DNA of 20,901 nucleotides from Anaerolineae bacterium (GTDB lineage Bacteria > Chloroflexota > Anaerolineae > DRVO01), in contig JAAYAV010000443.1 of the NCBI GenBank assembly GCA_012719195.1, forward strand, positions 1-20,901, written 5' to 3'. The notes under the pieces were generated by a model. It searched no databases. It saw only the letters and a program-made list of their open reading frames with translations, and was not told where the DNA came from. Within the stretch, counting starts at the first letter, position 1. Each line of letters starts with the position of its first letter. The position numbers were made by a program, and so were the translations under genes. Shown here piece after piece: positions 7,326 through 14,594 of this stretch.

Positions 7326-8146
7326 GGTTCCTTGTGCGCCACCAGCACCAGCCGGGACGACTGGGGCGTGCAGCAGTCGCCACTGAGCGAGCCGTAGGCC
7401 GCCACGGACCGGAACCCAGCAGCGGCGAGCAGTCGGCGCATGTCGGACTCCGAGTACAACCGCACCGACTCGCGGAACTGATGGGCCTCGCCGCCGTCCG
7501 GCGTGACGGTGGTAACCTTCTCCACCCGGCGGCCGTCCGGGCTGAGGCGGCGGCGGTTGTGGACATGGCGGCCGGGCTGCCGGCGCTCGTCCTCGGGCAC
7601 GAGGTTGTCGATCACCCAGTCTCGGCTGAGGTAGTCCATGAGGAAGACACCGCCGGGGCGCAGGGCGTCGTAGGCGGAGCGGAGCACGGCCTCGTTCTCG
7701 TCGTCGGCCTCGAAGTACCCAAAGGAGGTGAAGATGGACAAGATGGTGGCGAAGTAGTCGCGGTAGGGTATGCGGCGCATATCGGCCTGCACGAGGACAA
7801 CGCGTTGCGGTGCCGGCTCGGGTAGGTCGTGTGCGCCCGGGGTTACGATCGGTGCTTCGGCTACTCCCTCGTCGGTCAGTGCCTCGGCGGCCGCCTGCAA
7901 CAGGTCGGCGGAGAGGTCCAGTCCCACCAGACGGTGGAAGCCGGCGCGGCGTAGTGCTACTAGACAGCGACCGGCGCCACAGGCGAGGTCCAGCAGCGGC
8001 TCGTCCTTGGAGAGGGCGAGCAAGGCATGGATGGCGCTGATGTTGGCGCAGGCCTCGGCGAGGTCGCGGTGCGCGTAGAGGCTGAGGTACTCCTTGCCGA
8101 AGCTCTCCTCGTACCAGGCAGTCACTGTACTAGCGCTCGCCCGCAC
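7316..8146 (-). CDS. SAM-dependent methyltransferase of the bacillithiol operon (candidate N-methyl-bacillithiol synthase)
   Basis: This is a class I methyltransferase: motif I LLDLACGAGR at residues 51-60, acidic Asp77 in GLDLS, and DMRRIPY plus ILSIFTSFGYF in the later strands. The open frame gives 276 residues from a GTG at 8146. A GTG at 8125 (start VTAWYEESFGKEYL) is also possible and lies four bases after a small upstream frame that has a good ribosome site. The C-terminus overlaps bshC by 10 bases. In Chlorobiaceae a SAM methyltransferase, NmbA, makes N-methyl-bacillithiol; I infer the same role here from the operon, not from direct comparison with NmbA. Another small-molecule methylation is the alternative. 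Confidence 0.8.
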   Translation of the reverse strand: MRASASTVTAWYEESFGKEYLSLYAHRDLAEACANISAIHALLALSKDEPLLDLACGAGRCLVALRRAGFHRLVGLDLSADLLQAAAEALTDEGVAEAPIVTPGAHDLPEPAPQRVVLVQADMRRIPYRDYFATILSIFTSFGYFEADDENEAVLRSAYDALRPGGVFLMDYLSRDWVIDNLVPEDERRQPGRHVHNRRRLSPDGRRVEKVTTVTPDGGEAHQFRESVRLYSESDMRRLLAAAGFRSVAAYGSLSGDCCTPQSSRLVLVAHKEPCP

Positions 8147-8192
8147 GCGGGCAGGTGTCGCTTTGGTGGAAGTCAGGGGGAATGATTAACAT
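8130..8192 (-). CDS. Possible 20-residue leader ORF upstream of the methyltransferase
   Basis: The ATG at 8192 follows GAGGA by four bases, a better ribosome site than any seen for the methyltransferase itself. The frame encodes MLIIPPDFHQSDTCPRAGER and stops at 8130, four bases before the alternative GTG start (8125) of the methyltransferase. This arrangement would allow translational coupling. No homology is recognised, and the short length means it could be chance. Confidence 0.3.
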   Translation of the reverse strand: MLIIPPDFHQSDTCPRAGER

Positions 8193-8415
8193 AAGTTCCT
8201 CACGGCGGGCAACCTTGGCAGCGCCGCAGCGACATCCGCTACTAACCGGCGGGGTGGGCGCTTCGAACATGATAGCTGAGGGAGGCGCGGCCTCACAACT
8301 GCAGGCACTCCGAGAGCGAGAGCCGCCAATTGACGGGAGCATGGCCGGGCATCACAATCAGCGACACTCGGGCAGACGCATCTGCGCGACTGGCCACCAG
8401 AGAGAGGGAGGGGCG
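8147..8415. other. Divergent intergenic region
   Basis: This stretch must hold promoters for the bacillithiol operon (minus) and the CPBP/phosphoesterase unit (plus). The AT-richest patch is around 8181-8197 (AATGATTAACATAAG). Only weak -35/-10 matches are visible on the plus strand (TTGGTG at 8163, TAACAT at 8187), so I do not call a promoter. A short hairpin (GCAGA/TCTGC, 8372-8385) lies before the small plus-strand gene. Confidence 0.4.
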
Positions 8416-8562
8416 ATGAAGGCAGGCGGAGGTTCGGGAGTGCGGAGCGGCTCGGGAGCTAACGGGACTTCGGCGACCACGGGCGAGAAGGTCGTGCAGG
8501 TGCTCCGATCGCTGTGGGACAAGGTGAAGGCGGCCTGTGCCAACATCGGGCCGGGTGGTTGA
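8416..8562 (+). CDS. Possible small protein, 48 residues, unknown function
   Basis: The ATG at 8416 follows a strong purine-rich ribosome site (GGGAGGGG). The protein has a Gly/Ser-rich first half and a likely amphipathic helix, EKVVQVLRSLWDKVKAACANIG, in residues 24-45, with no membrane segment. An in-frame ATG at 8341 would add 25 residues but has poor spacing to any Shine-Dalgarno. A small hairpin (GCGCCC/GGGCGC, 8574-8590) follows the stop. I do not recognise a family; it might be spurious. The gene is codirectional with the CPBP protease gene 106 bases downstream. Confidence 0.4.
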   Translation: MKAGGGSGVRSGSGANGTSATTGEKVVQVLRSLWDKVKAACANIGPGG

Positions 8563-8668
8563 AGCCGGGCTTAGCGCCCCGTGTGGGCGCGCGACGAAGT
8601 AGACAGCGTCACCTGGTTGGCGGGCGGCCAAGTCTCCCGCCTGTACTGAGTCGGGCAGGAGTGCACCA

Positions 8669-9859
8669 ATGTTGACGGCCCCCAGTAGCGATAGCGAGGG
8701 CCTTTCCGCGCCTCCGAAGCCGAGAGCCCGGTGGGTGATTCTCGGCTCCGCCACGGTGCTGGTCATCATCGTGGCCGGGCTGATCGTGGGCGGCGAATTT
8801 GGCTCGTTCGTGAGCCAGTCGATCCGGGCGCTGCCGTTCGTGCCGCTGGCGGTGCTGTCCTACTACGGCCTGCACTACCGTTGGGCCCGGGTGGCGACGG
8901 TTCTGTGGTTGGCGGCGCTGGTGCTGGCCATCGCCGTCATGGCCACCGGGTCCGCGCTGGGTGCGCTGGACCCAGCGGTGCTCGAGTCGGGCATCGAGAT
9001 TGCCCCTGGTGATCAGGCCAAGATCGCCCTAACCGCGCTCGGGATGCTGGCAGCGGCGGCCGTCGGTCTGCTCGGGTTCATGCGACCGGTGCGCCGCCTC
9101 GCCGCGCGCGTCCTGCCGCTGGATCCGGACTCCTTCGTTCACACCATCGCTCTGGTGACCGTGGTCACACTGACGCTGGAGAGCTTCGTTCCCCTCGTGG
9201 TGATGGGTGAGCCGACCCTGATTGCCGTCATCTCTGGAATGCTGGACGGCGGTGCCGATCTGGACATGGGCGATGGCGGCGCTACCCTGCGCGGTGAGCT
9301 CTACGGCCTGGTGTGGATCGTGGTGGGGGCTGTCTTCGCCGTCGGTCTGGGCGTTCGGCGCAACCTGAAGCAGGCGCTCACGCGACTCGGCCTGGTCGCT
9401 CCGACTGCCTCACAGGTAGGGCTGGGAGCGGCCCTGGGACTGGGCCTGGTGGTGGCGGTGGCGGTGCTCGGCGTCGCCATCGACTGGCTATGGGGGGAGA
9501 TGGGCTGGACGATCAGCGGCGGAGCCGGCTTCGACGAAGCGTTCGGTACCCTGCTGGCACCCTTCCTGACGCCCATCGGGGCGGTGGTGCTCGGCCTGTC
9601 GGCGGGGCTGGGGGAGGAAGTGGCGGTCCGCGGTGTCCTGCAGCCCCGCTTGGGCATCCTTCTCTCTAACCTGCTCTTCACCGCGCTGCACGCCTTCCAG
9701 TACAACTGGGACGCGCTGCTGGTCGTGTTCCTGCTGGGTGTCGTGCTGGGCATCATCCGCCGGCGCACCAACACCACCACTAGCGTCGTTGTGCATGGGG
9801 TGTATGACTTCACCCTGGTAGTAGCTATGATGACTCAGATACCCCTGGTCGGCGAGTGA
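8669..9859 (+). CDS. CPBP-family intramembrane metalloprotease
   Basis: The 396-residue membrane protein has about ten hydrophobic segments and ends in a CPBP (Abi/Rce1) domain, covering about residues 295-390. The diagnostic motifs are present in order: EExxxR as Glu316-Glu317...Arg321 (GEEVAVRG), FxxxH as Phe337...His341 (FTALHAFQ), and His376 followed by Asp380 (HGVYDF), where many members have Asn. These residues form the glutamate/histidine metal site of the family. The N-terminal 290 residues are an extra membrane region with an acidic, Gly-rich loop near residues 192-208. GGGCAGGAG precedes the ATG at 8669. The stop codon overlaps the start of the phosphoesterase gene (GTGA). Peptidase activity is inferred; the substrate is unknown. 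Confidence 0.88.
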   Translation: MLTAPSSDSEGLSAPPKPRARWVILGSATVLVIIVAGLIVGGEFGSFVSQSIRALPFVPLAVLSYYGLHYRWARVATVLWLAALVLAIAVMATGSALGALDPAVLESGIEIAPGDQAKIALTALGMLAAAAVGLLGFMRPVRRLAARVLPLDPDSFVHTIALVTVVTLTLESFVPLVVMGEPTLIAVISGMLDGGADLDMGDGGATLRGELYGLVWIVVGAVFAVGLGVRRNLKQALTRLGLVAPTASQVGLGAALGLGLVVAVAVLGVAIDWLWGEMGWTISGGAGFDEAFGTLLAPFLTPIGAVVLGLSAGLGEEVAVRGVLQPRLGILLSNLLFTALHAFQYNWDALLVVFLLGVVLGIIRRRTNTTTSVVVHGVYDFTLVVAMMTQIPLVGE

Positions 9860-10749
9860 TACGGAGTCGGAGGCGCCTCCTGACCGGATGTGGCGTCTTG
9901 GTGACGGGGGCTCTGACCGGACCGGCGCTGGCCGGCTACGCCTGGTGCGTGGAGCCCGGCCGGCTGGCCGTCTCGGTGCGCGACGTTAGGCTTCCCCGCC
10001 TACCCCAGTCTCTGGATGGGCTGACCATCGCTCACCTCAGTGATCTCCACGTGGGCGCCTTCGTGAGCGCTGATCACGTAGCGCGAGCGGTGGAGCTGGC
10101 GAACGAACTCGAGCCGGACCTGGTGGTTCTCACGGGGGATTTCGTGTACCGCGACCCCGCTCGAATTCACGAAGGTGCGGTGGTGCTGGCGGAGCTGCGG
10201 CCACGGGTGGCGACCGTGGCGGTGCTGGGCAACCACGACGTATGGACGGACCCGGACCTAATCACGTCCGCGCTGGGGCAAGCAGGCGTAACCGTGCTGC
10301 GAGACGAGTTTCTGCCGCTGGACTTCCCCGGGGCTCGCTTGTGGTTGATGGGGCTGGAGGATCGGGGCTACTCAGGACACCGGGGCGGATCCACGGAGCA
10401 GTTCCTCTACCGGTGGTCCGGTGCCGTCCGGGCGGCGGAACGGCTGCTGCGAGAGACGCCTGCCGCCGAGTCTCGCCTCCTGCTGGTGCACAACCCAGAC
10501 ATCACCGAGTTCATGCCCGAGGGAGTTGCCGACCTGGCCCTGTGTGGGCACACCCACGGGGGTCAGGTGCGTCTGCCCTGGCTGGGCCCCCCGGTGGTGC
10601 CGTCGCTGTTTGGCCAGCGCTTCGCCGAGGGGTTGGTGCAGGGAAGCCAAATGCCGGTACACATCACGCGCGGGGTGGGCCTGACGCCGCCCCCGGTGCG
10701 GCTCAACTGCCCTCCCGAGGTGGCCTTCCTCCGGCTCCACGCCGGGTAG
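9856..10749 (+). CDS. Calcineurin-like metallophosphoesterase, YkuE/YaeI type, probable Tat export
   Basis: The 297-residue protein carries the complete two-metal phosphoesterase set: Asp63 and His65 in SDLHVG, Asp95 in TGDFVY, Asn126-His127 in GNHD, His212 in VHNP and the GHTHGGQ block at 231-237. The N-terminus RSRRRLLTGCGVLVTGALTG is a twin-arginine-like signal, so the enzyme is likely exported folded, as is B. subtilis YkuE. It starts at a GTG whose bases overlap the stop of the CPBP protease gene (GTGA), a sign of coupled translation. Related enzymes act on lipid or cell-wall phosphoesters (for example UDP-diacylglucosamine or undecaprenyl-linked substrates), but the substrate here is not deducible. 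A strong hairpin follows the stop codon. Confidence 0.9.
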   Translation: MIRSRRRLLTGCGVLVTGALTGPALAGYAWCVEPGRLAVSVRDVRLPRLPQSLDGLTIAHLSDLHVGAFVSADHVARAVELANELEPDLVVLTGDFVYRDPARIHEGAVVLAELRPRVATVAVLGNHDVWTDPDLITSALGQAGVTVLRDEFLPLDFPGARLWLMGLEDRGYSGHRGGSTEQFLYRWSGAVRAAERLLRETPAAESRLLLVHNPDITEFMPEGVADLALCGHTHGGQVRLPWLGPPVVPSLFGQRFAEGLVQGSQMPVHITRGVGLTPPPVRLNCPPEVAFLRLHAG

Positions 10750-10774
10750 ATCTCTTCCTTTGCGATATGCGAAG

Positions 10775-10800
10775 AGCGGGGCGCCTACGGGCGCCCCGCT
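10775..10800 (+). terminator. Strong hairpin with UNCG loop between convergent genes
   Basis: AGCGGGGCGCC pairs perfectly with GGCGCCCCGCT (11 bp) around TACG. On the plus strand the loop is C(UACG)G, a member of the extra-stable UNCG tetraloop class. It sits between the phosphoesterase stop (10749) and the baeRF-like stop (10830), so it can end transcription from both sides. No clear T-run follows on either strand. Confidence 0.7.
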
Positions 10801-10829
10801 CGTGTTGCCGGGCAGAGACCGACCGTGGC

Positions 10830-11993
10830 CTAGTAGCGGAAGACGGCCGCCAAGAGGCAGGACTCGGAGACGGTGTCTCCCGCAGCCGGGTAGGCAGCGC
10901 CCTGATTGAGGATGGTGTGCAGCGCGGCCAGGTCGGAGAGATCCTGGATGTCGGGACCGGGCTCTTCTGCGAGGCTGGCGGTTCCGGTCTCGGTGTCGAA
11001 CGTGCCCCAGATGTGGCAGCCGAGCGCGAAGAAGAGAGACTCGACGCGGCCGAAGCGAGCGGCCGACACCACTTCGCGCGGGTCTGCCGAGGCTAGCCCC
11101 GTGCCGGCGAGGGTTTCGTACTTGGCCCAAGCCTCCTCACGCGCGCGGGAGAAATGCGGCTCGACCAGTCCCCAGGCACGCTGGTGCAGGTCCTTGAGCG
11201 AGAGATCCTCCGGGTGGCCGGTCACGCCCTTCTCCAGCAGATGCGGGTAGGTGTTGGCGTCGCGGTAGATGGGGAAGAGGTAGTCCACGCCGGCGAGGAC
11301 GAGAGGGACGTTCTGGCCGGCGAGTACGTCGCGCAGGCCCTTGTCGAGGAGGTGGAAGTAGCGGAGGATGCGGACCTTGGCCTGCTCCTCGGGACCGCCG
11401 GAGCCGTGGAACACGGAGGGCCGGCCGCCGGTGCCGCTACCGCGACCGGGAGAGGACACAGTGTGCCACTGCAGGTCTCGCTGCACGGTGTCGAGGCGCA
11501 GCGCCTCCTGTAGGCTGGCCGGCAGGGCGTCGACCTCTACCTCCTCGATGGAGTCACGACTTCCCTCCAGCAGGCGTACGGATTTCTGGCTGAGGGCGAG
11601 AAGGTAGAACCGGCCATCGCCGGCGAGGAAGGGCAGCAAGGGCCGGAGGCGGAAGCTCTTGCCGACAGTCACGGACTCGTTGAGGTGCAGTGGCACGCGG
11701 TACACCTGGGTGACGGTGGGTGAGACGAAGACAGCGAGGCCGTCACTCTGAGAGCGCCAGAAGTGAGCATCGCTGAGGTAGGCGTTGGCTTCGGCGAGTA
11801 GAGCCACCGCTTCGGGACGGCGTACCCCTTGAGCGATGAGATCGTCCTCGGCGCGCTGAAGAAGGTTCTTGAGGCGGATGGGGTTCTGCTCCGTCTGGTG
11901 CCCGGCGCGTTCGGTGGGGAGGAACAGCGAAACGCACCAGCCGCTCTCGTGGTCGAGAAGGCTCCTAACGTCGTCCTTGGTGAAGGCGTCCAT
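10830..11993 (-). CDS. Bacterial archaeo-eukaryotic release factor family 7-like protein (baeRF7)
   Basis: The 387-residue product resembles the bacterial eRF1/Pelota-related proteins called baeRF, best matching the family 7 pattern. Visible landmarks are CVSLFLPTERAG and DPIRLKNLL-like NPIRLKNLLQRAE in residues 20-50, FYLLALSQKSVRLLEG (129-144), a glycine-rich loop GRGSGTGG...FHGSGG (about 186-200), and LAGVDYLFPIYRDANTYPHL (233-252). The ATG at 11993 is preceded by AAGGAG at seven bases; the six residues upstream in the open frame are left out. Members are predicted to act on stalled or stressed ribosomes, but I know of no solved function for family 7. It lies 125 bases downstream of the ATPase operon, in the same direction. 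An extended -10-like TGCGAGAAT lies in the gap, so it may have its own promoter. Confidence 0.72.
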   Translation of the reverse strand: MDAFTKDDVRSLLDHESGWCVSLFLPTERAGHQTEQNPIRLKNLLQRAEDDLIAQGVRRPEAVALLAEANAYLSDAHFWRSQSDGLAVFVSPTVTQVYRVPLHLNESVTVGKSFRLRPLLPFLAGDGRFYLLALSQKSVRLLEGSRDSIEEVEVDALPASLQEALRLDTVQRDLQWHTVSSPGRGSGTGGRPSVFHGSGGPEEQAKVRILRYFHLLDKGLRDVLAGQNVPLVLAGVDYLFPIYRDANTYPHLLEKGVTGHPEDLSLKDLHQRAWGLVEPHFSRAREEAWAKYETLAGTGLASADPREVVSAARFGRVESLFFALGCHIWGTFDTETGTASLAEEPGPDIQDLSDLAALHTILNQGAAYPAAGDTVSESCLLAAVFRY

Positions 11994-12118
11994 GTTCTGT
12001 CTCCTTACCACGGGTTTGCCGCGAACACTGTAGAGATGATGTCTTCAGTGCCATTCTCGCAGATACAAGCCTGAACGTCACATCGGGTGCGGTGGTGCTA
12101 GTGCCGCTGTCGAAACGC

Positions 12119-13009
12119 TCACGGGTTGGTGAGCGCCTCGAAGCCGGCGATAATATCCAGAATCTCCTCTGTGACGGCGGTCTGCCGCAGGTGACGGTAC
12201 TGTGACCAGAGAGCATCAATCTGCTCGCGAATGTTGCTCTCTGCCGCCTGCATTGAGGCCAGACGGCTGGCGTTCTCCGCGGCCAGAGACTCAGCGAAGG
12301 CGCGGTAGATGTTCGAGAAGAGGAGCTCCCGGACTAGAGACGAGAACAGCGGCAGCCAGTCGATCGTGTAGATGGGCAGCGAACGGGACTGCCACGGTTC
12401 AGACGCCAGGCGTCGGAGCCACTGCAGGTCCACCGGCAGGAGCTGGGAGGTCACGGGGGCGATGGCTGCGCTGCCGCGGGGGCGGTTGTGGAACAGGTAG
12501 ACGCGATGCACTCCCAACTCGGAGTGCCATCTCTCTACGGTTATCAACGCCTCCCGTACCCGGGGAGCAAGCCCAGCTACGGAGGAGGGCATGGGTATCT
12601 CGCTGTACGCGGCAAAGTCGGCGCCGCGCATTCGGTTGGCTAGCCGGCCCCCGAGGACGATGGCATGGCACTCCCGCTTGTTTGGGTTCAGCCTCGCGAT
12701 CTCATCCAGAGCGTGGCCGAGGATCACTTCGTTGAAGCGCCCGGCCATGCCCTGTTCCGAGCCGAAGGCCAGGATGCCCATGGGCTCGTCGAGTGAGACG
12801 CTGTCGTCAAGCGGGAACTCGCCCGATGACCCGAAGAGGGCGACCCGGAAACCTAGCTCGAGCGTGTGGTGGTAGCCGTCCAGCGAGCGAACCGCCTTTT
12901 CATAGTGCCTGATGTTGACCGATGCAATGACCTTCATGGTAGTGACTATCGAGAGCAAATCCTCGGTGCTGGCGATGCGAGCTCGCAGGGCCTCAATCGT
13001 GTCCGGCAT
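12119..13009 (-). CDS. atpG: N-ATPase gamma subunit (central stalk)
   Basis: The 296-residue protein is the rotor shaft linking the c-ring to the catalytic head. The N-terminal helix (TIEALRARIASTEDLLSIVTTMKVIAS) and the C-terminal helix (ENASRLASMQAAESNIREQI ... EEILDIIAGFEAL) are the two parts of gamma that form the coiled-coil axle, and both are conserved. The middle domain is divergent, as in the 'alternate F1F0' gamma group. The ATG at 13009 lies 17 bases inside the end of atpA. It is the last gene of the operon; no classical terminator follows, only weak stems. Confidence 0.93.
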   Translation of the reverse strand: MPDTIEALRARIASTEDLLSIVTTMKVIASVNIRHYEKAVRSLDGYHHTLELGFRVALFGSSGEFPLDDSVSLDEPMGILAFGSEQGMAGRFNEVILGHALDEIARLNPNKRECHAIVLGGRLANRMRGADFAAYSEIPMPSSVAGLAPRVREALITVERWHSELGVHRVYLFHNRPRGSAAIAPVTSQLLPVDLQWLRRLASEPWQSRSLPIYTIDWLPLFSSLVRELLFSNIYRAFAESLAAENASRLASMQAAESNIREQIDALWSQYRHLRQTAVTEEILDIIAGFEALTNP

Positions 13010-14594
13010 CGTCGCTCACCATGAGGGCCGTCACCGCGGTACCGGCAAGCCGATTGATGGCTTCGAAGTCGTCATCGGAAAGGGGGGCCCCGGTTCGGAT
13101 GCGCTCGCCCACCTCGCCGAGTTCCCGAGCGGCATCGCGCCGAACGGCGTTCTCGGCTGCATCCATAAGCGTGAGAGGCACGCGGTCGAACACTCCTTGG
13201 CCGGCAGACAAGAGAAGGGCGACCTGCTCCAGGACGGGCAAGGGAGCGTACTGGGGCTGCTTGAGCACCTCGCGAACGCGCCGACCGCGCTCCAAGGTAG
13301 CGCGCGTGTCCTCTTCCAGCCGGGTACCGAACCGCGAGAAGGCCTCTAGCTCCTCGAACTGAGAGTAGGCTAACCGCAGTTCGCCCGTGATGGCGCGGAA
13401 CGCAGCCAGTTGCGCCTGACCGCCGACACGCGACACCGACTTGCCGACGTCCACCGCCGGCAAGATGCCTCGCTGGAAGAGCTTGGGCGAGAGGTAGATC
13501 TGGCCGTCGGTGATGGAGATCAGGTTGGTGGGGATGTAGGCGGAGAGGCTTTCCGCCTCTGTCTCGATGATGGCCAGTGCCGTCAGAGAACCGCCTCCGA
13601 GCTCGGGCTTGCGGTTAGTCGAGCGCTCGAGCAATCTCGAGTGGATGTAGAAGATGTCGCCGGGGAAGGCCTCGCGCCCGGGGGGCCGTCGGAGCAGCAG
13701 CGAGAGCTCCCGGTAGGCCCGAGCGTGGGAGGTGAGGTCATCGTAGACGACCAGCACATCGCGGCCCTGCTGCATGAAGTACTCGCCTATGGTGGTGGCC
13801 GCATATGGGGCAATGTACTGTAGTCCAGGAGCGTCGTCGCCACCAGCAACCACGATTACCGAGTACTTCATGGCATCGTGCTCCTGCAGGCTGGCGACCA
13901 ACTTCGCCACGGAGTCGGCTCGCTGGCCGATATGGCAGTAGACGCACACCATGTCGCCGTCATGTTGGTTGATGATGGTGTCCAGCGCGACTGCCGTCTT
14001 CCCAGTGTGGCGATCTCCGAGGATCAGTTGCCTCTGGCCGCGCCCAATGGGTACCAGGGCATCGACGACCTTGATACCGGTCTGTAAGGGGACAGACACC
14101 GGCGCCCGCTCCATGATCGAGGGAGCGTCCTGTTCCACCGCCCATCTCTCGCCCTGGGGCAGAGGGCCCAGACCGTCCAGCGGGACACCCACGCCACTAA
14201 CCACACGGCCGAGTAGCGCCGTACCCACGGGGACATCGACGACTCGACCGGTGCGCGAGACTTCCGTCCCAGCCCGCAAGGCCTGTGAGGACCCGAGAAG
14301 GATGATGCCGACCTGTGTTTCGTCCAGGTTAAAGGCCATGCCCATGGTGCCATTGGCCAGGAGAAGCAGCTCCTCCGATCTGACGCCGGGGAGGCCATCT
14401 GCTTGCACCACACCTTCCAGTACGGTACTCACCACACCGATCTCCGAGACTCCGATGGTCGGGTGGTGCCCGGAGAGGACGCTGTCGAGAAGGCTATCGG
14501 TGCTCTGTAAGCTCTCTTCGAGGAGAGCGGACACCGTTCTCGTAGGGTTACCAGAAGTCCGGTTCCCCACGAGTTCGTCTCTAGTCTGCGGCAT
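12993..14594 (-). CDS. atpA: N-ATPase alpha subunit
   Basis: This is the regulatory nucleotide-binding subunit of the F1 head. With the ATG at 14594 it has 533 residues; the frame extends to 14672, but those residues overlap atpF and do not look like protein. The P-loop is GDRHTGKT (193-200), where most alpha subunits have GDRQTGKT. The arginine finger is Arg389 in KSVSRVGGQ. The LVVYDDLTSHARAYRELSLL block (281-300) carries the Walker B equivalent. The N-terminal region preceding the beta-barrel contains the helix (VSALLEESLQ) that in canonical enzymes contacts delta; here its partner would be the C-terminus of AtpF. It overlaps atpF by 14 bases and atpG by 17. Confidence 0.95.
   Translation of the reverse strand: MPQTRDELVGNRTSGNPTRTVSALLEESLQSTDSLLDSVLSGHHPTIGVSEIGVVSTVLEGVVQADGLPGVRSEELLLLANGTMGMAFNLDETQVGIILLGSSQALRAGTEVSRTGRVVDVPVGTALLGRVVSGVGVPLDGLGPLPQGERWAVEQDAPSIMERAPVSVPLQTGIKVVDALVPIGRGQRQLILGDRHTGKTAVALDTIINQHDGDMVCVYCHIGQRADSVAKLVASLQEHDAMKYSVIVVAGGDDAPGLQYIAPYAATTIGEYFMQQGRDVLVVYDDLTSHARAYRELSLLLRRPPGREAFPGDIFYIHSRLLERSTNRKPELGGGSLTALAIIETEAESLSAYIPTNLISITDGQIYLSPKLFQRGILPAVDVGKSVSRVGGQAQLAAFRAITGELRLAYSQFEELEAFSRFGTRLEEDTRATLERGRRVREVLKQPQYAPLPVLEQVALLLSAGQGVFDRVPLTLMDAAENAVRRDAARELGEVGERIRTGAPLSDDDFEAINRLAGTAVTALMVSDDAGHD

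Noticed and set aside
6282..7397. Plus-strand open frame of 371 codons opposite bshC
   Set aside because: It lies antisense to bshC, whose family motifs are clear; long antisense frames are expected at this GC content.
9856..9897. Lipoprotein signal (LTGC at residues 9-12) in the phosphoesterase
   Set aside because: The cysteine follows directly on the arginine cluster without a hydrophobic stretch before it; a twin-arginine signal fits better.
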